A stretch of 64,000 bases of DNA from Psychromicrobium silvestre (GTDB taxonomy: Bacteria; Actinomycetota; Actinomycetes; Actinomycetales; Micrococcaceae), in the NCBI RefSeq assembly GCF_013408295.1, contig NZ_JACBYQ010000002.1, forward strand, positions 1,413,250-1,477,249. Reading direction: 5' to 3'. Position numbers and translations under genes: made by a program. Numbering within the stretch: the stretch's first letter is position 1; each line of letters starts with the position of its first letter. Positions 45,354 to 53,846 of the stretch are shown here, piece by piece. The notes under the pieces are model-generated. The model did no database searches. It was not told the DNA's origin and saw nothing but the letters and a program-made list of their open reading frames with translations.

Positions 45354-47041
45354 CCCAAGTAGCTCAGCCAGGCCTACGGACCCCACCTGCCCTCAAACCG
45401 GGAACCCTGCGGGTTGTTCCCTTGGGCGGGCTGGGGGAGATCGGTAGGAATATGGCCGTCTTCGAAATTGACGGCAAACTGCTCATTGTGGACTGCGGGG
45501 TGCTTTTCCCCGAAGAGACCCAACCCGGGGTGGACCTGATCCTTCCCGATTTCTCCTATATCGAAGATCGGCTTGACGATGTGGTCGCCGTGGTGCTCAC
45601 GCACGGACACGAGGACCATATCGGAGCCGTTCCCTATCTGCTCCGACTGCGCAAAGATATCCCACTGATCGGTTCGCAATTGACGCTGGCGCTGATCGAA
45701 GCCAAGCTGCAAGAACACCGGATCAAGCCCTACACCATGGCGGTCAAAGAGGGGCAGATCGAGCAGTTCGGGCCGTTCCAATGCGAGTTTGTCGCGGTCA
45801 ATCACTCCATCCCGGATGCGCTGGCGGTTTTCATTCGTACCGCGGGCGGCAATGTGCTGCACACCGGGGACTTCAAAATGGATCAGTTGCCCCTGGACAA
45901 TCGGATCACCGATTTGCGGGCCTTCGCTCGGCTGGGCGAAGAGGGCGTAGACCTGTTCATGGTGGACTCCACCAATGCCGACGTGCCCGGCTTCACCACG
46001 GCGGAGCGGGAGATCGGCCCCACCCTGGACCGGCTCTTCGGGCAGGCTGAGAAGCGGATCATTGTGGCTTCGTTCTCCTCCCATGTGCACCGGGTTCAGC
46101 AAGTGCTCAATGCGGCGGCGCTGCACGGCCGCAAGGTGGCCTTTGTGGGGCGTTCAATGGTGCGCAATATGGGCATCGCCTCGCAATTGGGCTACCTTGA
46201 GGTGCCGCCGGGCATTTTGGTGGATCTCAAGAATGTCGACAATCTGCCGGATAACCAGGTGGTGCTGATGAGCACCGGATCCCAGGGTGAGCCAATGGCA
46301 GCCCTGTCCCGGATGGCTAACGGCGACCACCGGGTGCAGGTAGGGCAGGGGGATACCGTGATCCTGGCTTCCTCGCTGATCCCCGGTAATGAAAACGCGG
46401 TCTTCCGGGTGATCAACGGCCTGCTCAAGCTAGGTGCCGATGTGATCCACAAGGGCAATGCCAAGGTGCACGTCTCCGGACACGCCGCAGCGGGCGAGCT
46501 GCTCTACTGCTACAACATCATCCAACCTCGTAACGTGATGCCGGTGCACGGTGAAACCAGGCACCTGATTGCTAATGGTCGGATCGCGCAGAGCAGCGGT
46601 GTACCGGCCGAGAATGTCTTGTTGACCGACGGCGGCACCGTGGTGGATCTGAAGGACCACCAAGCCCGGATTGTCGGCCAGGTGGAATGCGGCTTCGTCT
46701 ATGTGGACGGAACCAGCATTGGCGAGGTGACCGAAACCGATTTGAAGGATCGCCGGGTGCTGGGCGATGAAGGCTTTATTTCGATTGTCACCGTGGTGAA
46801 TAAAACAACCGGCAAGATCGTCTCCGGTCCGGAAATTCACGCCCGCGGCGTGGCCGAGGACGATTCGGTCTTCGACGAGATCATTCCGAAGATCAACGCG
46901 GCTTTGGAAGAGGCTGTCACGGCTTCGACGGATCACACCACCTATCAGTTGCAGCAAGTGGTTCGCCGGGTGGTGGGCACCTGGGTGAATCGGCGCTTGC
47001 GTCGCCGCCCGATGATCGTCCCGGTGGTCCTGGAAGCCTAA
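45350..47041 (+). CDS. rnj: Ribonuclease J
   Basis: Metallo-beta-lactamase-fold 5'-3' exo- and endoribonuclease for RNA processing and decay. The 563-residue protein has the zinc motif 'THGHEDHIGAVPYLL' (H-x-H-x-D-H), 'GDFKMDQLPLDN', 'MVDSTNADVPGFTTAE', 'MSTGSQGEPMAALSRMANGDH' and 'HVSGHAAAGEL', and a C-terminal domain for oligomerisation. It overlaps dapA by 4 bases. Repeat D1 lies downstream. Confidence 0.97.
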   Translation: MTQVAQPGLRTPPALKPGTLRVVPLGGLGEIGRNMAVFEIDGKLLIVDCGVLFPEETQPGVDLILPDFSYIEDRLDDVVAVVLTHGHEDHIGAVPYLLRLRKDIPLIGSQLTLALIEAKLQEHRIKPYTMAVKEGQIEQFGPFQCEFVAVNHSIPDALAVFIRTAGGNVLHTGDFKMDQLPLDNRITDLRAFARLGEEGVDLFMVDSTNADVPGFTTAEREIGPTLDRLFGQAEKRIIVASFSSHVHRVQQVLNAAALHGRKVAFVGRSMVRNMGIASQLGYLEVPPGILVDLKNVDNLPDNQVVLMSTGSQGEPMAALSRMANGDHRVQVGQGDTVILASSLIPGNENAVFRVINGLLKLGADVIHKGNAKVHVSGHAAAGELLYCYNIIQPRNVMPVHGETRHLIANGRIAQSSGVPAENVLLTDGGTVVDLKDHQARIVGQVECGFVYVDGTSIGEVTETDLKDRRVLGDEGFISIVTVVNKTTGKIVSGPEIHARGVAEDDSVFDEIIPKINAALEEAVTASTDHTTYQLQQVVRRVVGTWVNRRLRRRPMIVPVVLEA

Positions 47042-47124
47042 GCCGCAGCGCCGGGTCATCGTGCCCGGGGTAACCAGTTTCTGCCCGACTTAGTGAGGCG
47101 TCTTTTTCGCGATAGCTCATTGAC

Positions 47125-47182
47125 TTCGGGATAGTCCATTGAACGGCTAGTGGACTATCCCGAAGCTAGTGGACTATCCCGA
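47125..47182. repeat. Palindromic repeat family D, copy 1
   Basis: TTCGGGATAGTCCA (47125-47138) is followed by the inverted copies TGGACTATCCCGAA (47151-47164) and TGGACTATCCCGA (47170-47182). A decayed unit (CGCGATAGCTCATTGAC) lies at about 47108-47124. Copy 2 is at 57217. This occupies part of the 290-base gap between rnj and the GH172 gene; the rest holds the LacI-type operators and promoter. Confidence 0.85.
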
Positions 47183-47210
47183 GAGTTTATCGAGGATTGG
47201 TCACGGTTAA

Positions 47211-47222
47211 GAAATCGTTTAC
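47211..47222. promoter_or_regulatory. LacI-type operator, distal site of the GH172 promoter
   Basis: GAAATCGTTTAC is the reverse complement of GTAAACGATTTC and matches the same palindromic consensus as the sites at 47299, 53675 and 53731. It lies 120 bases before the GH172 start, 88 bases from the proximal site, which would allow looping. Confidence 0.6.
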
Positions 47223-47264
47223 CGGGCGCGAAGAGCAAAATATTCATAGAACACCGCCGTGCTC

Positions 47265-47310
47265 TTGACTTGACTCCGCGGCTTGCCTTAGCGTTTCTGT
47301 AAACGATTAC
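47265..47310 (+). promoter_or_regulatory. Promoter region and proximal LacI-type operator for GH172-GH116
   Basis: The overlapping hexamers TTGACTTGACT (47265-47275) offer two -35 candidates. The -10 is unclear (TTAGCG or GTTTCT near 47288-47298). The operator GTAAACGATTAC (47299-47310) lies just downstream, around the expected transcription start, a repressor position. Confidence 0.6.
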
Positions 47311-47331
47311 TCGTCGAGAGGTTGAGCAAAG

Positions 47332-48441
47332 ATGCTTCCCCAGCAGGATATTTCCAAGCTTCGCAAGGTGCAGAGCCGTTCCATTTCCCCGGAAAATTTT
47401 GATGGCTCCAAGGGCGGCGGGGGCAGGGCCACCGAGGGCACCGGTGCCGAATGCGCTATCGATCTGGGTGTTGGTTGGAAGGTTTCACCTTCGGTCGATA
47501 TTGCCGGACGTTCCACTTTCGAACTCGCCAAAATCGATGGTCCAGGCAAGATCACCCATATTTGGCTCACCACACATCGCGATCACTGGCGCAGTCTGGT
47601 GCTCAGAGCCTACTGGGACGGCTCGGAGGAACCCGCCGTCGAGGTGCCGCTGGGGGATTTCTTCGCCAATGGTTGGGGACGTTTCGCCCAGGTCTCCTCG
47701 GCGATGATCGCGGCGAATCCGCATGGCGGCTTCAACTCCTACTGGCCGATGCCCTTTAGCCAGGCTGCCAGGATCACCGTGGAGAACCTGGTGGAGAACC
47801 AGGCCACGCTCTACTACCAGGTGAGCTACGAAAGCTATGAGAACCCCGAAGAGGTAGCCGGGGCAGGATACTTCCACGCCCAGTACCGCCGCTCCAATCC
47901 GCTGCCGGACAGACAGACGCATCCGATTCTGACCGGTATCCAGGGCCAGGGCCACTACGTTGGAACCTACCTGGCCTGGGGCGTGAATAGCCCCGGCTGG
48001 TGGGGTGAGGGAGAGATCAAGTTCTATCTGGACGGCGATACCGAACAGGCCGATGGCTCCTGGCCGACCATTGCCGGTACCGGCACCGAGGATTACTTCG
48101 GCGGTGCTTGGAACTTTGATGTGCCTGGCCAGGGTTACACCGAGTACAACACGCCCTATTTAGGAATGCCCCAGGTGATCCGACCGGACGGGCTGTATCA
48201 CTCCCAGCAGCGCTTTGGGCTGTACCGCTGGCACATCCTCGATCCGATTCACTTTCAGCAGGATCTCACGGTCGATATTCAGGCCCTGGGCTGGCGTTCC
48301 CGGCACCGCTATAACCCCCTGCGCGACGATATTGCCTCGACCTCTTATTTCTACCTGGATAGGCCTGCGGCGAAACGTCCGGAGTTTCCCAGCGCCGATG
48401 AACTGGAACTTGCGGGCGAGCCCATGGAACCGCTGAGCTGA
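47332..48441 (+). CDS. GH172 (DUF2961) furanosidase, candidate exo-alpha-D-arabinofuranosidase
   Basis: The 369-residue protein has the DUF2961 sequence pattern: 'STFELAKIDGPGKITHIWLTTHRDHWRSLVLRAYWDG', 'VEVPLGDFFANGWG', 'FNSYWPMPFSQAARITVENL', 'GTYLAWGVNSPGWWGEGEIKFYLDGD', and 'GTGTEDYFGGAWNF'. Glu253 (in GTGTEDYF) and Glu271 (in 'GYTEYNTPYLG') are candidate catalytic acids. GH172 members characterised so far act on alpha-D-fructofuranosides or alpha-D-arabinofuranosides (from memory). There is no signal peptide, so the enzyme is cytoplasmic. It is the first gene of a LacI-regulated pair with GH116, 53 bases apart. D-arabinose specificity is inferred from the neighbouring genes. Confidence 0.8.
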   Translation: MLPQQDISKLRKVQSRSISPENFDGSKGGGGRATEGTGAECAIDLGVGWKVSPSVDIAGRSTFELAKIDGPGKITHIWLTTHRDHWRSLVLRAYWDGSEEPAVEVPLGDFFANGWGRFAQVSSAMIAANPHGGFNSYWPMPFSQAARITVENLVENQATLYYQVSYESYENPEEVAGAGYFHAQYRRSNPLPDRQTHPILTGIQGQGHYVGTYLAWGVNSPGWWGEGEIKFYLDGDTEQADGSWPTIAGTGTEDYFGGAWNFDVPGQGYTEYNTPYLGMPQVIRPDGLYHSQQRFGLYRWHILDPIHFQQDLTVDIQALGWRSRHRYNPLRDDIASTSYFYLDRPAAKRPEFPSADELELAGEPMEPLS

Positions 48442-48494
48442 ACTTGACTGAACCTCCCATTGATCGTCGCCTCGAATAAAAGTGCAGGTTTTAC

Positions 48495-50981
48495 GTGATC
48501 CCTCAAAGCATTAATGCCCAACCAGTCAACGACTGGCCCGTGGTCCGCTGCTTTTCTGGTGCGGAACTGAGCCGACTGAAAATGCCCATCGGGGGCATCG
48601 GCACCGGCTGTATTTCGCTCAGTGGCACGGGGCAATTGGTTGATTGGGAGCTGTTCAACCGGCCGGCCAAGGGCTTCTCACCGGATTCCTTTTTCGCCCT
48701 GCATTTGGCCGGCGCGGATCAACGGCATACTCGTCTGCTCGAAGGTCCCATTCCCGATGACCAATTCGAAGGCCCCGATGGCAGCCGTCGTCCGCTGGCC
48801 GGGCTGCCCCGTTTTAGCGACGCCGAATTTCACGCGGCCTATCCCTTCGGACAAGTGCTACTCCATGATCAGAAGTTGCCGGTTGAGGTGCGGGTCCAGG
48901 CCTATAATCCGCTGGTTCCAGGAGATGTTGCGGCGAGTAGCATTCCGGCTCTGATCTACCGGGCCACGGTGCGCAATACCGGGCAGGAGACCTTGCAGGT
49001 TTCGGTGGCAGCCAATGTGCTCAATGTGGTTGGCCACCATCGTGATCAGCAATTGCCGAAGGGCAATCGTTTCGAACGTCTGGAAACCGCTGCCGGTACC
49101 GTTCTCAGTGGCAGTTCAAACGAGGTTTCCGAACAGGACGAAGCTTTTGGCACTCTGGCGCTGGCCGCCCTGGATCCGGTCTCCTCCAGCCGGACCAGCT
49201 GGGCAAAACGTTCTTGGGGGGATTCGCTACTGGACTTCTGGGATGACTTCTCCGCGGACGGACTCCTCGACGAACCGGAGGAGAGCGCCCAGGTACCCAC
49301 CGGCTCGCTCGTGGTGAGCAAGGAACTTGAGCCGGGGGAGAGTGCGGACTTTGGTTTCCTGATCGCCTGGCACTTCCCGAACCGGCGAGCGTGGACCGAA
49401 AAAGGCGTCTATGGCGACCTTATTATTGGCAATCACTACGCGAGCCAATACCGAGACGCGGCCGACGTCGTCGAGCAGTTACGCCCCAGGCTCACCGAAC
49501 TGGAATCCCGCACCAAAAGCTTCGTCTCCGCGCTGGCCGACTCGGATCTCCCCGCGGCCGCAGTGGACGCCGCCCTCTCCAATCTCGCGGTGCTCAAATC
49601 GCAGACCTGCCTGCGCAGCGCGGACGGCACCTTCCTGGCTTGGGAGGGCAGCAATCCCCATGAGGGCAGCTGCCACGGCTCCTGCACCCACGTGTGGAAC
49701 TATCAGTACGCGCTGGAACAACTCTTCCCGGAGCTGGCCTGGAGTATGCGCGAGGTGGAGTTCCTGCACACCCTCGATGACCAGGGAAGAATGAGTTTCC
49801 GCGCCTGCCTCCCGCTGGATGAAAACGGTACCCAGTGGCCGGTAGCGGCGGCGGACGGCCAGATGGGTACCATTATGCGGCTATTCCGGACCTGGCAACT
49901 TTCCGGAGATACCGAGCGATTGCGACGGCTCTGGCCCGGAGCGAAACGAGCGATGGAGTTCGCCTGGATCCCGAATGGCTGGGATGCCGATCAAGACGGC
50001 GTGATGGAGGGCTGCCAACACAACACCATGGATGTGGAGTATTACGGGCCAAGCGGGGTGAACCAGTCCTGGTATCTGGCAGCGCTTGCTGCCTGTGTTG
50101 AACTCGCCGAGCGGTTAGACGATGCGGAATTCGGTGCCAAGTGCCGCCGCCTGCTCGATAGTGGCGCGGCGGGAACCGAGGAACTGCTCTTCAACGGCGA
50201 CTATTATCAGCAGAAAATCATCCCGCCGCTGCTTGAGGAGAATATCGCCGAGGGGCTGCGGATTCGGTACGACCACGAGGGCGCCGATGAGGGGTCCGAT
50301 GATCTGGTGAACCCGGCGCTGCAGATTGGTTCGGGCAGCACGAGCGATCAGCTTGTGGGGCACTCGATGGCTCAGCTCTCCGGGCTTAACACGGGGCTAA
50401 ATCCAGTACACATTGCCAAAGCGCTCGATTCTGTCTTAGAACAGAACCACCGCGGCGATTTCCACGCCCACTTCAATCACCTGCGCAGCTATGCGCTGGG
50501 CGACGAACAAGGCCTGCTGAACTGCACTTTCCCACGCGGAGAGCGGCCGCTACGGCCCTTCCCGTACTGCAATGAGGTGTGGACCGGACTCGAATATTCG
50601 GCGGCGATTGGCTTAGCTCTTGAAGGCCGCCACGAGGCAGCACAACGGGTGGTCGAAGAGGTGCGGCAGCGCTTCTCCGGAAGGCGCCGCAACCCCTTCA
50701 ATGAGATGGAATGCGGCGACCACTACGCGCGTTCGATGGCTTCCTTCGGTCTGCTGCACGCCTGGAGCGGACTTGTCTACGACGCCGCTTCGAACAGCAT
50801 TACGGTGACCGCCCAAAACGGAACCTGGCCGATAGTGGCGGGTAAGGTGCTCGGTCAAGTGGTGGTCCGGCAGGGCGAAGCTCGCTTTGTACCCGCACAG
50901 ACCGCTCAGCCGGCCGGTGGCAGCTGGCCGAGCGTCGCCGTCGTAAGCCCCCAAAGGGTGAGGCCTAAAGCTGGAGCCTAG
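48495..50981 (+). CDS. GH116-type glycosidase, candidate exo-beta-D-arabinofuranosidase or beta-glucosidase
   Basis: The 828-residue protein starts 'FSGAELSRLKMPIGGIGTGCISLSGTGQLVDWELFNRP', the GBA2-like N-terminal domain. The (alpha/alpha)6 catalytic domain follows, with 'CHGSCTHVWNYQYALEQLFPELAWSMREVEF' and 'NGWDADQDGVMEGCQHNTMDVEYYGPSGVNQSWYLAALAAC', where Asp513 is the counterpart of the family acid/base. The nucleophile Glu was not assigned. There is no signal peptide. GH116 includes beta-glucosidases, beta-xylosidases and, from memory, an exo-beta-D-arabinofuranosidase. Pairing with GH172 favours the last. Its stop overlaps the convergent LacI stop within the tetramer CTAG. Confidence 0.85.
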   Translation: MIPQSINAQPVNDWPVVRCFSGAELSRLKMPIGGIGTGCISLSGTGQLVDWELFNRPAKGFSPDSFFALHLAGADQRHTRLLEGPIPDDQFEGPDGSRRPLAGLPRFSDAEFHAAYPFGQVLLHDQKLPVEVRVQAYNPLVPGDVAASSIPALIYRATVRNTGQETLQVSVAANVLNVVGHHRDQQLPKGNRFERLETAAGTVLSGSSNEVSEQDEAFGTLALAALDPVSSSRTSWAKRSWGDSLLDFWDDFSADGLLDEPEESAQVPTGSLVVSKELEPGESADFGFLIAWHFPNRRAWTEKGVYGDLIIGNHYASQYRDAADVVEQLRPRLTELESRTKSFVSALADSDLPAAAVDAALSNLAVLKSQTCLRSADGTFLAWEGSNPHEGSCHGSCTHVWNYQYALEQLFPELAWSMREVEFLHTLDDQGRMSFRACLPLDENGTQWPVAAADGQMGTIMRLFRTWQLSGDTERLRRLWPGAKRAMEFAWIPNGWDADQDGVMEGCQHNTMDVEYYGPSGVNQSWYLAALAACVELAERLDDAEFGAKCRRLLDSGAAGTEELLFNGDYYQQKIIPPLLEENIAEGLRIRYDHEGADEGSDDLVNPALQIGSGSTSDQLVGHSMAQLSGLNTGLNPVHIAKALDSVLEQNHRGDFHAHFNHLRSYALGDEQGLLNCTFPRGERPLRPFPYCNEVWTGLEYSAAIGLALEGRHEAAQRVVEEVRQRFSGRRRNPFNEMECGDHYARSMASFGLLHAWSGLVYDAASNSITVTAQNGTWPIVAGKVLGQVVVRQGEARFVPAQTAQPAGGSWPSVAVVSPQRVRPKAGA

Positions 50982-51961
50982 CCGAGCTTCCGGGAACTCT
51001 CCCGGAAAATGAGGGTGGTGGCCAGGTTAACTTCCCTCGGTGCCCGCGGTCCGGTGTTCGCGATCCGTTCGACCAACAATTGGGCAGCCTGGACACCAAT
51101 ATCGTAGGCAGGCTGAGCGACCACCGAGATGGGCGGGTCAATAAAGGGGGCCCAAGGTGCGTCATCAAAGCTGATCAGTCCGACGTCGGTCCCCGGCTTG
51201 AGTCCGCGTCTGGACAATTCGGCCAGCACGCCGAGGGCTAAGGAGGCGTTGCCGACAAAAAAGGAGTCCGGCGGATTATCTCCGTCCAGCAGCGCCGCTG
51301 TGGCCACAGCGCCGTCCGGACTGCGGAACGGCTGGTGCTTCACCTGCGCCTCGATCTCGGTGCCCCGAAGTGCCTGTAGGTAGCCTTCGCGACGCTCCAC
51401 GGCGGTCTCGGCGTCCTCTGGACCGGTGATACAAGCCGGACGCTGCCAGCCCTGCTCGAGCAGATGGCGGGTGGCCTGTTCAGCGCCCAGCCGAGAGTGC
51501 ACCAGGACCACATCGAAAGGCGCGTTCAGCGCCCGGTCGATAACCACAAGCGGAATGTGATTGAGCGAGGAGACGTCGGTGCTGGCACTGTGTGGCGAGA
51601 GAATGACCCCGGCTACCCGGTCCTGCCCGGCAACCGAGAGGTAACGAGCTTCCTTCTCCGGATCTTCGTCCGAATTACAGAGCATCACGGAGTAGCCGTT
51701 CTGCTGAGCGGTATCCTCAACCCCGCGGGCAACCGCGGTGAAAAACGGGTTCTCAATATCGGAGATGACCAGAGCCCAGACCTGGGTGCTTTGTTTGCGC
51801 AGGTTGCGGGCCAGCGAATTAGGTCGATAACCGAGGCGGGAGGCGGCCTGGTGGACTTGCGCAGCCAGATCCGGCCGGACGGTGTCCAGATTGTTTAAAG
51901 CCCGGGAAACCGTGGCTACAGAAACACCTGCCTCGCGGGCGACGTCGCTGATTTTGACCAT
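50978..51961 (-). CDS. LacI-family transcriptional regulator of the sugar island
   Basis: The 327-residue regulator has the N-terminal helix-turn-helix and hinge 'KISDVAREAGVSVATVSRALNNLDTVRPDLAAQVHQAASRLGYRPN', then a periplasmic-binding-protein-like effector domain. It lies 30 bases after the isomerase gene on the same strand and has no operator of its own, so it is probably read from the isomerase promoter at 53.7 kb and therefore autoregulated. The four GTAAWCGATTWC-type sites flanking both promoters of the island are its likely targets, which is inference. The effector is probably a sugar monomer or oligomer of the pathway. Confidence 0.92.
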   Translation of the reverse strand: MVKISDVAREAGVSVATVSRALNNLDTVRPDLAAQVHQAASRLGYRPNSLARNLRKQSTQVWALVISDIENPFFTAVARGVEDTAQQNGYSVMLCNSDEDPEKEARYLSVAGQDRVAGVILSPHSASTDVSSLNHIPLVVIDRALNAPFDVVLVHSRLGAEQATRHLLEQGWQRPACITGPEDAETAVERREGYLQALRGTEIEAQVKHQPFRSPDGAVATAALLDGDNPPDSFFVGNASLALGVLAELSRRGLKPGTDVGLISFDDAPWAPFIDPPISVVAQPAYDIGVQAAQLLVERIANTGPRAPREVNLATTLIFRESSRKLG

Positions 51962-51991
51962 GGGTCCCTTACCTCTGCCTGGGTTAGTCGA

Positions 51992-53626
51992 CTAGATGAT
52001 GTTAACGGTACCCGCAATGTGTACCCGGACCCCCAATTGAGTGAACATGGCGGCCTTGGCGAGCAGCGCTTTATCGGCGCTCTGCGCGTCCGGAGTGTAG
52101 GCAACTTGTAGATGATTTGCCTTGTGCCGCGCCATCAACTGGTCCCGGCTTACCCCGTCCAGCACGGCATGCATAATGGGCCACTGTGGGTCGGTGGCGT
52201 CCAGCCGCCGTTGTGTCTCCTCGGCAGGCAGGCCGACAACATGGCCACGACCTAGGTCCAAGTGCAATACGCCGTCCATAATGAACACCCTGGACCAGAC
52301 GATTTCGCCTGGTTTGGACACTCCGGAGAGGGTTCCACCGCCGAGCGGGAAGAACATCGGTGGCTGACGCATGCTGTAACTGTTCTGATAACCGCCATTA
52401 TGGCTGGCCGGTACCGCTCCAGAGATCTCAAAGACCCAGACAAATTCGCCGTTGTATTCCTCGCCCCAGCGGATATCGTGCAGGGTGTTGGCCGGGTCAA
52501 AGCCCATCGCTGTCCAGATCCGGTTGGTCACCAGGGCATCAACGGCCACGCCTTCATCGACCTCGTTGAAATGTGGCAGGGCTTGAGCCGGATAGAGCTC
52601 GCGGGAGCCATCCCGGCTGAAAACCGGGGGGCGTTCGACATTATTGAGTAAGCCCTCGGCCAGATCGCTGGCTGGCACCGTGTCCTTGAGCCCCTGCTGG
52701 TATTGGATGCCCACCGCGTCCAACCCGAAGTCATCGGCGATCCGAAGTGCCGCGATGTACATTTTTAGCTGGCTGTGTACCTGCGCAGGGGTGAGCTCGG
52801 TGGCCTCGTCGGTTCCGAAGTCGAAGCGCAGGCCGGCCTGATCCAGCCAGTCCTTGACCGCCGTCGCCTCTGTATCCGGAACCTTAAGCATTTCGGCCAC
52901 CAGAGCGCTCTGCGAAAGCCGTTCCTTGTAGATCCCCAAGGGGTTGAGCAGTTCATCATCGATGATGGCGTTGTACATGCCCATGCAGCCCTCGTCGAAG
53001 ACACCGATGATCGCCTTATCCGCCTTGAGCTGTTCGGCAAGCGCGGTGCCCAAGGCCACTTCCTCGTTCGCCGGGAGCGCAGGCAAATCGCGGATATGCG
53101 AGGTGTCGTGGATGATTTTTCCCTGGGTTAGCCAGGCCTCCAGGTGGCCCAGTGCCCAGGTATCGCTGAAGTCCTCGCTCCACAGCGCCGAATGGTCCAC
53201 TCCGGCTTTGGTCATGCTGCCGGTTAGATTGAGCAAGCCAACCAGTCCCGGGTAGTCACCGGCCCAATTGGCCACCACCAGGATGGGGCCGCGGTGGGTG
53301 CGCAGTCCTGGCAATACGTGATGGCTGTATTGCCAGACGGCGTCCACCACCACAAGCGGGGCGTCCACCGGAATGTCCTTGAAGACCTCAATCCCCTTGC
53401 GCTGGGAGTCAATGAACCCGTGTCCGGTTGTTTCGTCCACGCCATGGGCTCGTTTGACCCGGAAACCGAACTTTTCTACCGCAGTGGTGAAGTCCGCCTC
53501 CAGCTGTTGCTGAGTGGACCAGCACTTCTGATTGGCGCTCAGCCGCAAGTCACCCGAAGCCACCGTGTAGATAAGCTGAGGCTCGCCCTCCGGGCGACTG
53601 GCGGGGGTGGGCAGGAGGTAAGTCAT
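51992..53626 (-). CDS. L-fucose/D-arabinose isomerase-like protein
   Basis: The 544-residue protein has the FucI-like fold: an N-terminal region with 'DAPLVVVDAVWQYSHHVLPGLRTHRGPILVVANWAGDYPGLVGLLNLTGSM', a middle region with 'IGVFDEGCMGMYNAIIDDELLNPLGIYKERLSQSALVAEM', and a C-terminal domain with 'DQLMARHKANHLQVAYTPD', where the His may be a metal ligand. The FucI family isomerises L-fucose and D-arabinose to the ketoses. In this island D-arabinose to D-ribulose is the attractive reaction, which is inference. No ribulokinase or aldolase gene is present. It is divergent from the importer, with operators between. Confidence 0.82.
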   Translation of the reverse strand: MTYLLPTPASRPEGEPQLIYTVASGDLRLSANQKCWSTQQQLEADFTTAVEKFGFRVKRAHGVDETTGHGFIDSQRKGIEVFKDIPVDAPLVVVDAVWQYSHHVLPGLRTHRGPILVVANWAGDYPGLVGLLNLTGSMTKAGVDHSALWSEDFSDTWALGHLEAWLTQGKIIHDTSHIRDLPALPANEEVALGTALAEQLKADKAIIGVFDEGCMGMYNAIIDDELLNPLGIYKERLSQSALVAEMLKVPDTEATAVKDWLDQAGLRFDFGTDEATELTPAQVHSQLKMYIAALRIADDFGLDAVGIQYQQGLKDTVPASDLAEGLLNNVERPPVFSRDGSRELYPAQALPHFNEVDEGVAVDALVTNRIWTAMGFDPANTLHDIRWGEEYNGEFVWVFEISGAVPASHNGGYQNSYSMRQPPMFFPLGGGTLSGVSKPGEIVWSRVFIMDGVLHLDLGRGHVVGLPAEETQRRLDATDPQWPIMHAVLDGVSRDQLMARHKANHLQVAYTPDAQSADKALLAKAAMFTQLGVRVHIAGTVNII

Positions 53627-53674
53627 GGCAGTCCTCTCTGACTGAAAAGTTTCGTGCCTTCACCCTAATCAAAT

Positions 53675-53686
53675 GTAATCGATTTC
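53675..53686. promoter_or_regulatory. LacI-type operator, distal to the importer promoter and near the isomerase start
   Basis: GTAATCGATTTC matches the consensus of the sites at 47211, 47299 and 53731. It lies 49 bases upstream of the minus-strand isomerase gene, placed to control that promoter, and 45 bases from the next site. Confidence 0.6.
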
Positions 53687-53695
53687 TCAAATGTC

Positions 53696-53742
53696 TTGAC
53701 GGGGTAATCATGAAGATGCCTAGTATGGGGGCAATCGATTAC
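53696..53742 (+). promoter_or_regulatory. Importer promoter with LacI-type operator
   Basis: TTGACG (53696-53701) and TAGTAT (53721-53726) are spaced by 19 bases and form a candidate promoter. The operator GCAATCGATTAC (53731-53742) overlaps the expected start. The importer binding-protein gene begins at 53847, after a leader of about 110 bases. Confidence 0.55.
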
Positions 53743-53846
53743 AGCGACTCGCACCGTGGGGGTCCCTGAGCGCTGTGATCGGTTCGAGAACACATGCAGC
53801 CCGCGGACCTTCCCGTCGGCTGCGATGACAAGGTGAGGGGTTCACA

